Origin: Shewanella denitrificans OS217
Lineage (GTDB): Bacteria > Pseudomonadota > Gammaproteobacteria > Enterobacterales > Shewanellaceae
Assembly (NCBI RefSeq): GCF_000013765.1
Contig: NC_007954.1
Location: 3,658,001 to 3,722,000, forward strand
DNA: 64,000 nucleotides
Direction: 5' to 3'
Shown here piece after piece: positions 1 to 9,774 of this stretch; position 1 is the stretch's first letter, and the number at the start of each line of letters is the position of its first letter. The position numbers and the translations under genes are program-made. The notes under the pieces were generated by a model, which was given only the letters and a program-made list of their open reading frames with translations, ran no database searches and was not told the origin of the DNA.

Positions 1-637
1 GATTATCTTTGGTTTGAGGGCAATGCAGGCTGATAATATCACTCTGGGCATAGAGGCTGTCGAGCTCGATATAGCTAATACCTAAATCAATCACGGCTTG
101 ATTAGGATAAGGATCAAAAGCCAGCACCTTACAGCCAAAGCCAAGCAAAATTTTAATGGTGGCGAGGCCAATTTTCCCTGTGCCTATTACGCCCACAGTT
201 TTGCCCTGCATATTAAAGCCGACTAAACCGTTTAAATCGAAGTTTGAATCCCGTGTTCTATGATAGGCCTTATGGATCTTACGATTTAGGGTCAGCATCA
301 AGGCTATGCTATGTTCGGCAACCGACTCTGGAGAATAGGCTGGCACGTTAACCACAGTGATCCCTAAGCGCTGTGCCGCAAGCAAATCCACATTGTTAAC
401 CCCCGCACAGCGCATGGCGAGAATTTTAGTGCCGCCTTTAGCCAACTCGATTAACACTTCTTCACATAAAGAATCATTAACGAAAGCACACACCACTTCA
501 AATCCTTGAGCAAGCTTGGCATTTTGCATGCAGATCCGAGAGTCAAAATATTCAATGTGGGCACCAAAGTCTTTATTGATCGCAGAAAAATGCACTATGT
601 CGTAATGCTTGGCGCTAAAAAAACCTATTTTCATCAT
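1..637 (-). CDS. ldhA: D-lactate dehydrogenase (fermentative), 3' end outside window
   Basis: NAD-dependent reduction of pyruvate to D-lactate in the cytoplasm during fermentation. Reading the minus strand from the ATG pair at 637/634 gives MMKIGFFSAKHYD, then LRCAGVNNVDL-type and VPAYSPESVAEH segments, and the nucleotide-binding motif VIGTGKIG followed by FDPYP. These follow E. coli LdhA almost residue for residue. No stop occurs before base 1, so about 212 residues are present and the C-terminal catalytic part (the His/Glu dyad) is outside the window. An AGAGGT ribosome site lies about 8 bases before the ATG. The gene is alone on this strand; its upstream region carries the MITE-like repeat. 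The family is the D-2-hydroxyacid dehydrogenases, and LdhA itself is the best fit. Confidence 0.9.
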   Translation of the reverse strand, partial: MMKIGFFSAKHYDIVHFSAINKDFGAHIEYFDSRICMQNAKLAQGFEVVCAFVNDSLCEEVLIELAKGGTKILAMRCAGVNNVDLLAAQRLGITVVNVPAYSPESVAEHSIALMLTLNRKIHKAYHRTRDSNFDLNGLVGFNMQGKTVGVIGTGKIGLATIKILLGFGCKVLAFDPYPNQAVIDLGISYIELDSLYAQSDIISLHCPQTKDN

Positions 638-704
638 GGGACTGACCTCTTCATTGATTCTTTGTTTTAGTGGATATTGAGTTGCAGCTGGAGAACATTA
701 GCTA

Positions 705-982
705 ATACCAATCGTATTAATTATCTGGTCATTCAGCGGGAGTTCAAAGGGGGTTAATCAAGGCGGAGGCTTGAAGACATAGTGGTGCTATGTCAAAAGT
801 CTTCAACGCAGAGAAATCCCCTTTGAAACCCGCCCCTCGGGGCGTCTCAAGCGTTCCACTTCATCGTTGCATTCCTGTGTAAGAATGAGGTTTGAAAGGG
901 AGCAACCCTTACTGCATTAATGCGCCTTGAATTGAAAAGCTTGAGGCCCTCTGTTTGATCACATAATTAATGTGATTGGTAT
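705..982. repeat. MITE-like element with terminal inverted repeats
   Basis: The 16-base ends, ATACCAATCGTATTAA (705-720) and the complement of 967-982 (ATACCAATCACATTAA), match at 14 of 16 positions. If the ends are trimmed by one base, TAA flanks both sides, which would suit a short target duplication. The interior is strongly self-complementary: TTGAAGACATAG (771-782) faces CTATGTC (788-794) and GTCTTCAA (799-806), and a CAAAGGGG-type arm faces CCCCTTTG. No coding potential is convincing. It looks like a non-autonomous element or a structured intergenic repeat. The family is not identified. Confidence 0.55.
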
Positions 983-1142
983 AAGAACAGAAAACCATAA
1001 ATAGCATAATTCCCTTCTGAACGACCCAAGTGTAATAGAATTTATCTTTGGCTTCATTAAACATAAGCCCCAAGCGCTTGCACCTATTACCTCGACAGCG
1101 TATCTTTGCGGGCGAATTTGCACTAACCACAGACGACTCCCT

Positions 1143-1820
1143 ATGACTGATTTTGTTTACCAGCCCCCTACGACACCTTGGCTTGAGATTTTACATCAAG
1201 ATAAAGACGTGTTGGTGGTTAATAAGCCTTCAGGACTATTGTCTGTTCCTGGACGAGACCCCGCTCACAGCGACAGCATCTACAGTCGAGTTCTCGCGCA
1301 ATTTCCTAACGCGCATATCGTCCACAGGCTAGACATGGCAACATCTGGGGTCATGGTGGTAGCACTGAGACGCAGTGCAGAGCGAGAGCTAAAGCGCCAA
1401 TTTCATGACCGTGAAACCAAGAAAGTCTATTATGCAAGGGTCGCAGGTCACTTAAGCCCTGTCCATACCCGTGTCGATTTACCGTTAATTTGTGATTGGC
1501 CAAATAGGCCCAAACAAAAAGTGGATCATAAACTCGGTAAGCCGTCCAGCACGCTAGTTAAAATCATTAGTTATGGTAAGCGCTCTACATTGGTCAAGCT
1601 TAGCCCTATTACTGGGCGCTCTCACCAACTCAGGGTACATATGATGGCGCTGGGTCATCCTATCCTAGGTGATGGCTTCTATGCTGATGCGCTCGCTAAA
1701 CGCTTAGCGCCAAGGCTGTTACTTCATGCTGCAGAGCTCACTTTCTGCCATCCTTACTCCCAAGATACGTTGCACTTTAGTGCCGATGCCAGCTTTATGC
1801 TGCCGGAAGGTGAACAATAA
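1143..1820 (+). CDS. rluA: Dual-specificity 23S rRNA/tRNA pseudouridine synthase RluA
   Basis: Converts uridine to pseudouridine, in E. coli at U746 of 23S rRNA and U32 of several tRNAs. The 225-residue protein is close to the 219 of E. coli RluA and colinear with it. Visible signatures are VVNKPSGLLSVPGR near residue 27, the catalytic HRLDMATSG block with its Asp near residue 64, the CDWPNRPKQKV segment near residue 117, and the PITGRSHQLRVHM block near residue 155. It lacks the S4 domain of RluC/RluD, which fits the RluA subfamily. No strong Shine-Dalgarno precedes the ATG. It stands alone between the repeat and asnC. Confidence 0.93.
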   Translation: MTDFVYQPPTTPWLEILHQDKDVLVVNKPSGLLSVPGRDPAHSDSIYSRVLAQFPNAHIVHRLDMATSGVMVVALRRSAERELKRQFHDRETKKVYYARVAGHLSPVHTRVDLPLICDWPNRPKQKVDHKLGKPSSTLVKIISYGKRSTLVKLSPITGRSHQLRVHMMALGHPILGDGFYADALAKRLAPRLLLHAAELTFCHPYSQDTLHFSADASFMLPEGEQ

Positions 1821-2055
1821 GACGATTTTGTATTAAGACGCTACTGTTTAAGATGAAGGTTTTCATAGCATGAGTCGCTAACTAATTAGCCTACTTTTTG
1901 GTGGATGTTAAATATCAACCGACACTGTTAACTAACGCCAGCAAGATTAACAATTGTTAACTCATTTTTGCTAGTTATCTAGGTAATTTTGCTGGCTATT
2001 ATCTAATGGAAGACGTAAATTTATAGATTATTAATCATATAATTGGCCATTCACC

Positions 2056-2517
2056 GTGGATACCGCATTTCAGCGCGACCAACTCGACAATCATATTCTT
2101 GAAGCCCTAATGCAAGACGCCCGCACCCCCTTTGCCGAACTGGCAAAACGCTTTAATGTTAGCGCTGGCACCATCCACGTACGAGTGGAAAAAATGAAAC
2201 AAGCTGGCATCATTACTGGGGCACAAATTACCGTCAATCCCAAAGCCCTAGGTTATGATGTCTGTTGTTTTATCGGGATTAATCTTAAAAGCGCTGGAGA
2301 TTATCCAGCCGCCATAGCCAAGCTTAATGCCCTAGAAGAAGTTGTCGAAGCCTATTACACCACAGGCAACTACAGCATCTTTGTTAAAGTCATGTGTCAA
2401 TCCATAGAAGCGTTACAGCATGTGTTGATAAATCGCATTCAATCTATCGATGAAATCCAATCCACAGAAACCCTCATCAGCCTACAAAACCCCATAGTCA
2501 GAAGCGTAAAACCATAG
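2056..2517 (+). CDS. asnC: Lrp/AsnC-family transcriptional regulator AsnC
   Basis: A DNA-binding regulator that in E. coli responds to asparagine and activates asnA. The N-terminal helix-turn-helix (residues 10-55, with FAELAKRFNVSAGTIHVRVE) is followed by the RAM effector domain (70-150, including EAYYTTGNYSIFVKVMC). The 153 residues align along the full length of E. coli AsnC (152 aa), including the ending QNPIVRSVKP. The reading frame opens with GTG at 2056 and no later start gives the conserved N-terminus; the ribosome site is weak. No asnA or gid-type neighbour is present here; a large secreted protease follows 0.6 kb downstream. Confidence 0.92.
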   Translation: MDTAFQRDQLDNHILEALMQDARTPFAELAKRFNVSAGTIHVRVEKMKQAGIITGAQITVNPKALGYDVCCFIGINLKSAGDYPAAIAKLNALEEVVEAYYTTGNYSIFVKVMCQSIEALQHVLINRIQSIDEIQSTETLISLQNPIVRSVKP

Positions 2518-3139
2518 CTTATGTAAGACAAGAAAGAAAAAATACATTTTACTCACTCCTGTGAATGCAGCTTTATATTAACTCACTTTAACTCGGGTTG
2601 AGAGAGACACAAATGGTATTGAAACAACATAAATTCAATACCTTACATTAAATTTTTAGCTTCTCGCTGATAACAAAACCAATTTATGTGTCTATAGCTA
2701 GCCTATGGCAAGTCTTCTTATGTAAAGGAATAACACAGTTAATGTTACAAACGGCTGTTTGATATGCATTTATCATTCCGAATTAAGGTTAACTACTCTG
2801 ATTTACTGGCAATGTCACTTAGCTATGTTCAACTCAAATTAAACCATCAAAAAATAAGGCAAATAATTGAATTTATTAAAATTTAATATTTACAACTACA
2901 AATATTAAAAAAAGTATAGACAGTTAAGCTCTTTGCCCTCTTTAAACGCCGAAACAAAAAAGCAACATTGAAAAACTTTTCGTTACAAGCGCGGTGGTTT
3001 TATGTTAAAAGATATGGCTTGCATCGCAGAATGCATCTATGAACCCAAAAATTATAAACTTTGCGTAGCCTCTTAACTTGGTTTAATACCACTGGACTCT
3101 TTAACTCCAAAGGTTGCGCAGTTGAACAAGGAAGAAGTT
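2518..3139. other. AT-rich gene-free stretch upstream of the subtilase
   Basis: About 620 bases between asnC and the protease gene. No open frame with codon structure, no tRNA-like fold and no strong terminator was recognised. The stretch is A/T-rich, as expected for a long promoter/leader region, but no individual promoter could be fixed by eye. Confidence 0.5.
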
Positions 3140-6100
3140 GTGAAAACTAAACTATCACTTGCTGTTTCAGCAGCTCTTATTTCAGGCGCTTGTTTTGCAG
3201 GTACTGGAGATAAATACAACACGACTAATCAGTCAAATGATGAATATGCCGGTTTACAAGTAACCAAGTCAGAGCAAGTTAAAAAAGTAGCCTCTGCATG
3301 GATGATAAAACTAAATGTACCGTCAATTTCTCAGCAGCACCGTACATCTAACACAGACTTTTCTTTAGCCTCTCATAATGTTCAGCAGTCACAACAACGT
3401 GTTAAAAGTGCAATTATGCAACTTGATGCAGATATTCAAGTTGTAGGACAAACGTCTAAACTAGTGAACTCTATTCTTGTTAAAGCAGATAAGAGCCAGC
3501 TTACTGCGCTTTTATCTCACTCAGATATCGCAGATATCCTACCAATATATGATTATCAATTGGATGTTGCAGACAGTGCAGACTACATCAATGCCACTAA
3601 GGTTATTGCTGCAGGCACCGCAACGGGTAAAGGTCAACGAGTAGCGGTATTAGATACAGGGGTTGACTACACCCATAAAGCACTCGGTGGCTCAGGCCTA
3701 GTCGCTGATTATAATGCGGCTGTAGCTGCAAAATCAGAAATGCCGAATTGGCCGCAAGGTAAAATAATCGGCGGTTATGACTTCATGAATGATGATCCTA
3801 ACCCTATCGATGTCAACACCAACCACGGAACACATGTTAGCCACTCTGTTGTAGGTATTGCACCAGATGTTGAACTCTATGTTTACTCTGTATGTAATTC
3901 AGGTTGTCCAGGTCTTGCGCAATTAAATGCCTTAGAAGCTGCAATGGATCCTAATGATGACGGTGATATTTCAGATCGTGTTAATACTGTAAACATGTCG
4001 CTTGGTGGCGATTTTGGTGACAGCAAGGGCGGTGCAGTTCAAGAGCTCATCGATGAAATGGTTGCTCTAGGTGTAAACTTAGTTATTTCTGCAGGCAATG
4101 ATGGCCCAACTCCATTTGTAGTCGGTGGCCCTAGTACCTCTGATGGCGCTATTTCAGTTGGTGCTATGACTCACCCAACGACTAAATCGGCAAAGATTGA
4201 TGCTGTAGCCGCAGGTGAAGCCTTTGAATCATTTGGAGCCAGTTTTAACACCAGCAACGTGTTCAGCTTTAATGACACCACTGCACCTTTAGTTGTACCA
4301 ACTACAAATCAAAATGGCTGTACAGCATTTGCTGATGATGTAGATTTTACAGGCAAAGCTGTCATCATAGATCGCGGCACATGTGGTTTTACAGTCAAAG
4401 TGCTTAATGCCCAAAAGAAAGGTGCATCTTTTGTTATTGTAGCTAATAACAAAGTTAATGATGGCGCATTCTCAATGGGTGGCAGTGATTCGGCCATCAC
4501 CATTCCTTCTGTAATGATTTCTAAAGAAGATGGCGATGCAATTAAAGCAGCATTAGCTTCTGGAAACGGTGCTTATTCCGTAGTCTCAAAAGAAGTTGCT
4601 ACTGCCGGTGCTATTGCAACATTTACTTCTCGTGGACCGTCAATTGCGGGTACTTTAAAGCCTGAAATCACAGCTCCAGGCACGTCTATCATGACAGCTC
4701 ACCCAGGTCTTGGTGAAGGCTTAACGCCTATTAGTGGAACGTCGTTTTCAAGCCCTATTACTGCGGGTGCTATGAGTATTATCAAAGAAGCATTACCAAA
4801 ACGTAATGCTCTTGAAATTAAAGCAACCATGATGAACTCTGCTAATTTAGATGTCACAGCAGAACCAAGAGGCTTAAACCCTGATGCAGAATTAGCACCA
4901 ATCAGTTATATCGGTGCTGGTTTAGTTGATGTAGAAAAAGCAATCAACTTACCTGTTATTGCATGGAATAAAGATACAAAGCAAGCTGCATTGGCTTTTG
5001 GTTTAGTTTCTTTAACTGAAACAACCTCAATAACCAAAACCATCCAAGTGAAGAACTTTTCTAAAGACGTTAAAACATATTCACTTATGGCTGAACAGCG
5101 TTTCATGAATGATATCGAGTCTGGTGCGGTTTCTTTCGAAATGCCTACAAGCGTGACAGTCAATGCAGGTCAAACTAAATCTTTTGATGTAAAGGTCACC
5201 ATTAACCCAACGAAGCTACCAAAATGGTCGTTAACCTCATCATATGAATTAGATGGCACAGCTCAAGAAGCCTCTGATGCGCTGACTCTTTCTGAGTACG
5301 ATGGTGCTATCAAGTTTATGGATGGTGAAACACAAGCACTTCATGTGGTTTATCATATTTTACCAAGAGCGGCAGCTGCCGTTTCTGTTAAAACTGAGGT
5401 CACTGATAAAGGTGTTGTGAGAACATTAACTAATATTGGTTCAACATCAATCACAGATCCATTTAGCGCTCCTCTGACTGCTACCAGCCCTAAGAACATG
5501 AATTTGCGTCATGACTTATTGAATGCATCAAGTGAATTGGCTTCTAGCTCATCATGTGATGCTGGCATTGCCATTTACAATACATTCCAAATGCGCGATC
5601 CCATTGTTCATGGCTTAGTTGCCAGTTATAACGTTGATTATGACTTAGACAATGATGGCACTTGGGATTACACCTCTAAAACCGTCAACCTCCAATGGTT
5701 TAACGATGCTTACCCTCGTTCTTTATACGCTATGGTAACAACCTATGGTACTGAAAACGGAACTTTAGAACCTGCATTCCATATAACAGGTAATAACTTT
5801 CTTACTACCAAAGCTTGTTTTGAAGATATGGGATTAGCTGCAACCGACTTAGGTGCCAAAATTGGCGTCCGCTACCGTGTTGAAGAAAGCGATTGGGCGC
5901 CGGTATCTACAGGAACGGGTGATGAAGTCACGACTTCGTTAACCTTAGCTGCACCTGATGCTTCTGCAAAATTAGTTAAGATCCCTGCTGCTGGGGTGAC
6001 TCCATCTGCGGTAGAGTCTGCTGACGATGAAGAGGTCACTGAACTTAAGCCTGGTGAAAGTGCCAAGTTAGTTACAACCGTTGGCAAGAACGCTATGGGA

Positions 6101-6802
6101 TACATGCTGCTCTCAGATAGTGGGGCTATGTCAGTAGTAGCCAATACTTCTGCAGCAGGCAACTCTGCGCCTACAGTTCAAGATCTCACTTTATCTGTAG
6201 ACAAGGGAACTGCAGCTAACACAGTGTTAGGGCAAATTATCGCAACAGATCCTGATATGCTGACTAGCCCCGTATCTGAATTTATTGTCTTAAACTCCAA
6301 TTCAAGTATGTTAGCAATTAGTGCTAAGGGTGTAGTTAGCCTAAGTGATACTGCAGTGATTAGCCAAGCAAGTGAAACACTCACGGCGCAAGTTGTTGCT
6401 GTAGACACTATGGGTAACAGCTCAGCACCTGCGACAGTCTCTGTAAATATTAATAATCTTAAACCAACTGTGGCTCCTACTGGTATGACTGGTGAAGAGG
6501 GTTCGGTTGTCATAGCGAGTGCAAATGCTCAAGATGCTGACGGTGATAAACTAACCTATAACTGGGTGCAAACTGGCGGTAAAACAGTCTCATTTGCAAA
6601 CGGTGCTACATCAAAAATTAACTTTAAAGCACCAGCGGGTGATGGTGTCTATGAGTTTTCTGTGACAGCCTCTGATGGCCGCCTAACAAGTGAGCCAGGC
6701 ACAGCAACTATTACTGTTACTGCTGCTTCAAGCGGTGGTTCTATGGGTTGGTTAACTATGTTGTTACTACCTCTAGCTGCATTGCGTCGTCGCAAGTCTT
6801 AA
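3140..6802 (+). CDS. Secreted S8 subtilisin-like protease with PA insert and GlyGly-CTERM tail
   Basis: A large extracellular serine protease of about 1220 residues. I prefer the GTG at 3140 to the TTG at 3122, because AAGGAAG lies 7 bases upstream and the GTG opens a clean signal peptide (MKTKLSLAVSAALISGACFA). An inhibitor-I9-like prodomain is followed by the catalytic triad blocks: Asp in VAVLDTGVDY near residue 172, His in NHGTHVS near 229, and Ser in SGTSFSSPITAG near 540. A PA (protease-associated) domain lies between His and Ser. The later part holds beta-sandwich, cadherin- or PKD-like repeats. The last residues, GGSMGWLTMLLLPLAALRRRK, form a GlyGly-CTERM signal (glycine/serine, hydrophobic helix, basic end), which in Shewanella and Vibrio is cut by rhombosortase after type II secretion. 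It is a single gene with its own terminator. Confidence 0.88.
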   Translation: MKTKLSLAVSAALISGACFAGTGDKYNTTNQSNDEYAGLQVTKSEQVKKVASAWMIKLNVPSISQQHRTSNTDFSLASHNVQQSQQRVKSAIMQLDADIQVVGQTSKLVNSILVKADKSQLTALLSHSDIADILPIYDYQLDVADSADYINATKVIAAGTATGKGQRVAVLDTGVDYTHKALGGSGLVADYNAAVAAKSEMPNWPQGKIIGGYDFMNDDPNPIDVNTNHGTHVSHSVVGIAPDVELYVYSVCNSGCPGLAQLNALEAAMDPNDDGDISDRVNTVNMSLGGDFGDSKGGAVQELIDEMVALGVNLVISAGNDGPTPFVVGGPSTSDGAISVGAMTHPTTKSAKIDAVAAGEAFESFGASFNTSNVFSFNDTTAPLVVPTTNQNGCTAFADDVDFTGKAVIIDRGTCGFTVKVLNAQKKGASFVIVANNKVNDGAFSMGGSDSAITIPSVMISKEDGDAIKAALASGNGAYSVVSKEVATAGAIATFTSRGPSIAGTLKPEITAPGTSIMTAHPGLGEGLTPISGTSFSSPITAGAMSIIKEALPKRNALEIKATMMNSANLDVTAEPRGLNPDAELAPISYIGAGLVDVEKAINLPVIAWNKDTKQAALAFGLVSLTETTSITKTIQVKNFSKDVKTYSLMAEQRFMNDIESGAVSFEMPTSVTVNAGQTKSFDVKVTINPTKLPKWSLTSSYELDGTAQEASDALTLSEYDGAIKFMDGETQALHVVYHILPRAAAAVSVKTEVTDKGVVRTLTNIGSTSITDPFSAPLTATSPKNMNLRHDLLNASSELASSSSCDAGIAIYNTFQMRDPIVHGLVASYNVDYDLDNDGTWDYTSKTVNLQWFNDAYPRSLYAMVTTYGTENGTLEPAFHITGNNFLTTKACFEDMGLAATDLGAKIGVRYRVEESDWAPVSTGTGDEVTTSLTLAAPDASAKLVKIPAAGVTPSAVESADDEEVTELKPGESAKLVTTVGKNAMGYMLLSDSGAMSVVANTSAAGNSAPTVQDLTLSVDKGTAANTVLGQIIATDPDMLTSPVSEFIVLNSNSSMLAISAKGVVSLSDTAVISQASETLTAQVVAVDTMGNSSAPATVSVNINNLKPTVAPTGMTGEEGSVVIASANAQDADGDKLTYNWVQTGGKTVSFANGATSKINFKAPAGDGVYEFSVTASDGRLTSEPGTATITVTAASSGGSMGWLTMLLLPLAALRRRKS

Positions 6803-6840
6803 TTATTGATGTTTAATCTTTAAAAAATAGACAAACAAAA

Positions 6841-6871
6841 AAGCCAAGAGCCTTGCTCTTGGCTTTTTTAT
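6841..6871 (+). terminator. Rho-independent terminator after the subtilase
   Basis: Perfect 11-base stem AAGCCAAGAGC (6841-6851) and GCTCTTGGCTT (6855-6865) with a CTT loop, followed by a T run. The A run on the other side could let it also serve the convergent gene at 6905-7597. Confidence 0.85.
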
Positions 6872-6904
6872 TGTCTCAAATTTTTATTTTCTAAATGACC
6901 AGCA

Positions 6905-7597
6905 CTACTCAGGCTTTACATCACCATGGGTCTCGCCTGAGAAATCTTGTACATCTTCAAGGGCGGCGAACCAGAAAGCGGAACTGATTAAATTGAACTC
7001 TCGGCTTTGGCTACTCGCGCTGCTTTGCTCGCACCGCCACAAGATACCTGTCGCCTCTTCGAATGTGTCGCCCATTAACTGATCTTCATACAATCTATGC
7101 AATAAAGCATCTGGACTTAACCCTTTAGCCAATAGCCGTACCATGGCAGCATGAGGCGTCTCATCAAATACTTTAAGTCCTTCTTCATCGGCGCTGACTT
7201 TAACGCTAAATATCACCCCTGTCGGTTCGGCAAAAATACCATTGAAGGCTTCTCTTAATAACGCGTAGCAGCTAAATAATTTGTGATGCAGTTGGCAATC
7301 GGAATACTCTTCCCACATTTTATCACCGGCTAAATCATGACTTAGTTGATCTATCTTTCCTTCTACCAGTTGTTCGGAAAATTGATGAGTCAACACGATT
7401 TTAGCCGCTGCTGCGGGTTCTAAATCGCTGAGTGACATCATGCACATTTCCCTAAGCTCACTGGCATCCATACCGTCCAAACCCTCATCGAGATCCATGA
7501 GTGCCATCAAGGCGTGGTAATCTTGATTGCTCCATGCATTAGGCAGCTTTGAGACTTTCTTAAAGTGTTGAATTTCTACTGCGAAAACCTGTTCCAT
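6905..7597 (-). CDS. Conserved-looking hypothetical protein, 230 aa
   Basis: I do not recognise this protein. It is soluble, acidic and mostly helical, with no signal peptide, membrane segment or metal motif. It starts MEQVFAVEIQHF, has an acidic LMDLDEGLDGMD stretch near residue 35 and a central DKMWEEYSDCQLHHKL segment. GGAAGG lies just upstream of the ATG at 7597. It is a single gene convergent with the secreted protease and shares that terminator region. Codon use is like its neighbours and gives no sign of transfer. It is probably a lineage-specific cytoplasmic protein of unknown role. Confidence 0.7.
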   Translation of the reverse strand: MEQVFAVEIQHFKKVSKLPNAWSNQDYHALMALMDLDEGLDGMDASELREMCMMSLSDLEPAAAAKIVLTHQFSEQLVEGKIDQLSHDLAGDKMWEEYSDCQLHHKLFSCYALLREAFNGIFAEPTGVIFSVKVSADEEGLKVFDETPHAAMVRLLAKGLSPDALLHRLYEDQLMGDTFEEATGILWRCEQSSASSQSREFNLISSAFWFAALEDVQDFSGETHGDVKPE

Positions 7598-7746
7598 AAA
7601 CCTTCCCTAAGTATTGGTAATAACGATGCTTTTATAAAAAATAACACATACCAACAAAATAGATGATGTTTATCCATAGTGCAATTTAACACCTATGATG
7701 GGTAATGCTTGCTGTTGATTCGCTGTTGTTTAGCATTCCCATCCAA

Positions 7747-9294
7747 TTATTCACTTTTTATAAAACAGCCATGAAATCCTAAGGGAATGACGGCATCTAA
7801 CTTGGCCGTTGCTATTGGCCCTTGTGTGATCTTGCTCGCATCAAACACGCTGAGCCCTGATACTTGTCTGCCATAATCAAGCCAGGTCATCACTAAGTAA
7901 CCTTCCGTGTCATCATGACTTTCAATAAACAAGGCTTCTTCGGCAATAATATTGGCGCCTAAATGGTAGGATTGCACAGCTTGCTCTGGCTGACTTGCCA
8001 CACGGTACAAGGTGTCGCTTAATCCAGAGAGACTCAACGCTGAAGCGCCAATGCCATAGGTTGCCTTACCCAGTCTCATGCCATGACCACTTTGATCAAA
8101 TTGAGGAAACTCCATCATGACCCCTGAATAGCTTATTTGCGCTTCATTAGTTTTTTGAGCTGACAAAGCTTTCCCATTCAGTCTTAGCAACTCGGAGTTA
8201 GATGCTGTAGTGCTTTCAAGCTCAATGCTAATTCGCACCCACTGTGCCTCAGGAGTTATCTCGGCTTGATCACCTTTTAACAGGGACTTCATCCCTTGGG
8301 TTAAGATATCGGCGTTGTTATAGAGACTTAACTCCACCCACATCTGGTTCTCTTCTTCGAATGCTTGGCCAAAATGAAAGACAAAACCATCGGGCAAGTC
8401 CACGTACTGGCGCTTCTCAAAGTCATGCTTATCTATAATAAGTAACTTAGACCCAAGCCCTTGTTGCCATGTAAATGAGTCGATATAAGTATCACAGTGC
8501 TGATATACACAAGGGGGAATATAGAACACCAATTTGTTTTGGCTTTGAGCAAAATCGTGAATATAGCCAGCTTGCGGTAATTCAATACTGGCTAAGCGAG
8601 ATACATTATCATCACTGCCCACCTGATAGACCAAGAGCGTCTTGTTGCCACCTACGTACCAGCAACCGAAATTCCACAATCCACCGTCACCATCTGCTAA
8701 GGGATGAGCAGAAAAAGGTAGTCCTGTGAACTTAGCACCAAAACTCTTAATGCCTTGGGTCGATAAATTGTCTGGGTCTATCATATGGGGAGAACCCGCC
8801 TCCCACAAAGCAAGCAATTGACCATTCCTAGGGAGTAAACTGGTATTGGCGGTATTGATATCATCATTGTTGCCAATCGCTCGGCTATTGGGGATCACTG
8901 TGCCGGCACTATTGAACAGGAATTTTCCAGCCTGCTCCTCGGCGAGGTATTTCTCTGTCTTGATAAACTCACTCTGATGGCTTACCTCGCCGGCTTTAAT
9001 GGTAAATTTTTGCACCATGCCATCGCCATCAAACCAATGTTGATAATCCAACCCAGCTCGTGACATCTTAGCCGGACCATTACGATATAAGCAGCCTTCA
9101 AGCGCTAATGGAAAGGTCCCTGTGACTGTCATTTTTTTAAGCGGACTTGGCTCTGCCCCCAAAAAACCTATCGCCCACGGCTGACGCTTAAGCTCAGACA
9201 CCTTATTCAGCGACAGTAGCTTAGCGGCAGCGCCGCCCCAAGCGGCTGTCGTTAATAAGGCTAGTGATGATGTAACAAACTGTCTTCTGTCCAT
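7747..9294 (-). CDS. Exported carotenoid oxygenase (RPE65/CCD family)
   Basis: Probable non-haem iron dioxygenase that cleaves a polyene or stilbenoid double bond. I place the start at ATG 9294 (MDRRQFVTSSLALL), because AAGGGGA lies 7 bases upstream; an earlier TTG at 9318 has no such site. The N-terminus DRRQF followed by a hydrophobic stretch resembles a Tat signal, implying periplasmic folding with iron already bound. The four iron-ligand histidines of the family can be assigned to FSAHPLAD, YIHDFAQ, FVFHFGQ and the C-terminal LGFHGCF. CLYRNGPAKM near residue 80 is the usual family entry motif. About 515 residues is normal length. It lies 24 bases downstream of the DUF2141 gene in the same operon. 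The substrate cannot be told from sequence. Confidence 0.85.
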   Translation of the reverse strand: MDRRQFVTSSLALLTTAAWGGAAAKLLSLNKVSELKRQPWAIGFLGAEPSPLKKMTVTGTFPLALEGCLYRNGPAKMSRAGLDYQHWFDGDGMVQKFTIKAGEVSHQSEFIKTEKYLAEEQAGKFLFNSAGTVIPNSRAIGNNDDINTANTSLLPRNGQLLALWEAGSPHMIDPDNLSTQGIKSFGAKFTGLPFSAHPLADGDGGLWNFGCWYVGGNKTLLVYQVGSDDNVSRLASIELPQAGYIHDFAQSQNKLVFYIPPCVYQHCDTYIDSFTWQQGLGSKLLIIDKHDFEKRQYVDLPDGFVFHFGQAFEEENQMWVELSLYNNADILTQGMKSLLKGDQAEITPEAQWVRISIELESTTASNSELLRLNGKALSAQKTNEAQISYSGVMMEFPQFDQSGHGMRLGKATYGIGASALSLSGLSDTLYRVASQPEQAVQSYHLGANIIAEEALFIESHDDTEGYLVMTWLDYGRQVSGLSVFDASKITQGPIATAKLDAVIPLGFHGCFIKSE

Positions 9295-9318
9295 GTGATG
9301 TCCCCTTATCTCAAGCAA

Positions 9319-9774
9319 TTAACGAATATGAATAATAAGTTCTATGTCGCTGTCTATGCCGACTTTGGCATCTTCAAAAGACGCTGGCCCCAGGCTTCCA
9401 GCATCATTGCTAAAACCATAACCTTCTAACGGCACGCCCAAAAAATTAACATCTAAACTGCCATTGCCATTCTCATCGTGGACGATTCTGACGGCGTAAT
9501 CGGCTGTGGGTAATTGACTAAAAACAATCTCATGGCGAGTCTGGGTTACTGGCGTTAATGCGGATATAAAAGCCCCTCGACCTGAGTCATATTTTTCTTT
9601 ACTATCAAATATCTGGATCATTAACTGACCGGTGTGTTTAGGAATATTGTCTACCACTAAATTTAAGGTATGCCCATGGGCGATGCCGCCGCATAGGCTT
9701 AAACCCAAAAGTGTTAGGGCGCTAATATAAGTGTTTTTTTTGCTGTTACTGTTGCTACTGTTGTTAGCTTTCAT
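9319..9774 (-). CDS. DUF2141 exported protein, first gene of the carotenoid oxygenase operon
   Basis: A 151-residue secreted protein of the DUF2141 family, small beta-sandwich proteins of unknown function. The signal peptide ends around GGIAHGHT. The mature part has LMIQIFDSKEKYDSG and the family-typical IVHDENGNGSLDVN near residue 110, a calcium-loop-like DxNxNxxxD pattern, then GVPLEGYGFSNDA. AGAGG sits 7 bases before the second of two tandem ATGs, so 9774 is preferred over 9777. The next gene is the carotenoid oxygenase. A joint role in handling a lipid or polyene in the periplasm is inference only. Confidence 0.8.
   Translation of the reverse strand: MKANNSSNSNSKKNTYISALTLLGLSLCGGIAHGHTLNLVVDNIPKHTGQLMIQIFDSKEKYDSGRGAFISALTPVTQTRHEIVFSQLPTADYAVRIVHDENGNGSLDVNFLGVPLEGYGFSNDAGSLGPASFEDAKVGIDSDIELIIHIR

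Noticed and set aside
909..1130. A 73-codon minus-strand frame in the repeat region
   Set aside because: It overlaps the MITE-like repeat, has no ribosome site, and its sequence is not like any protein I know.
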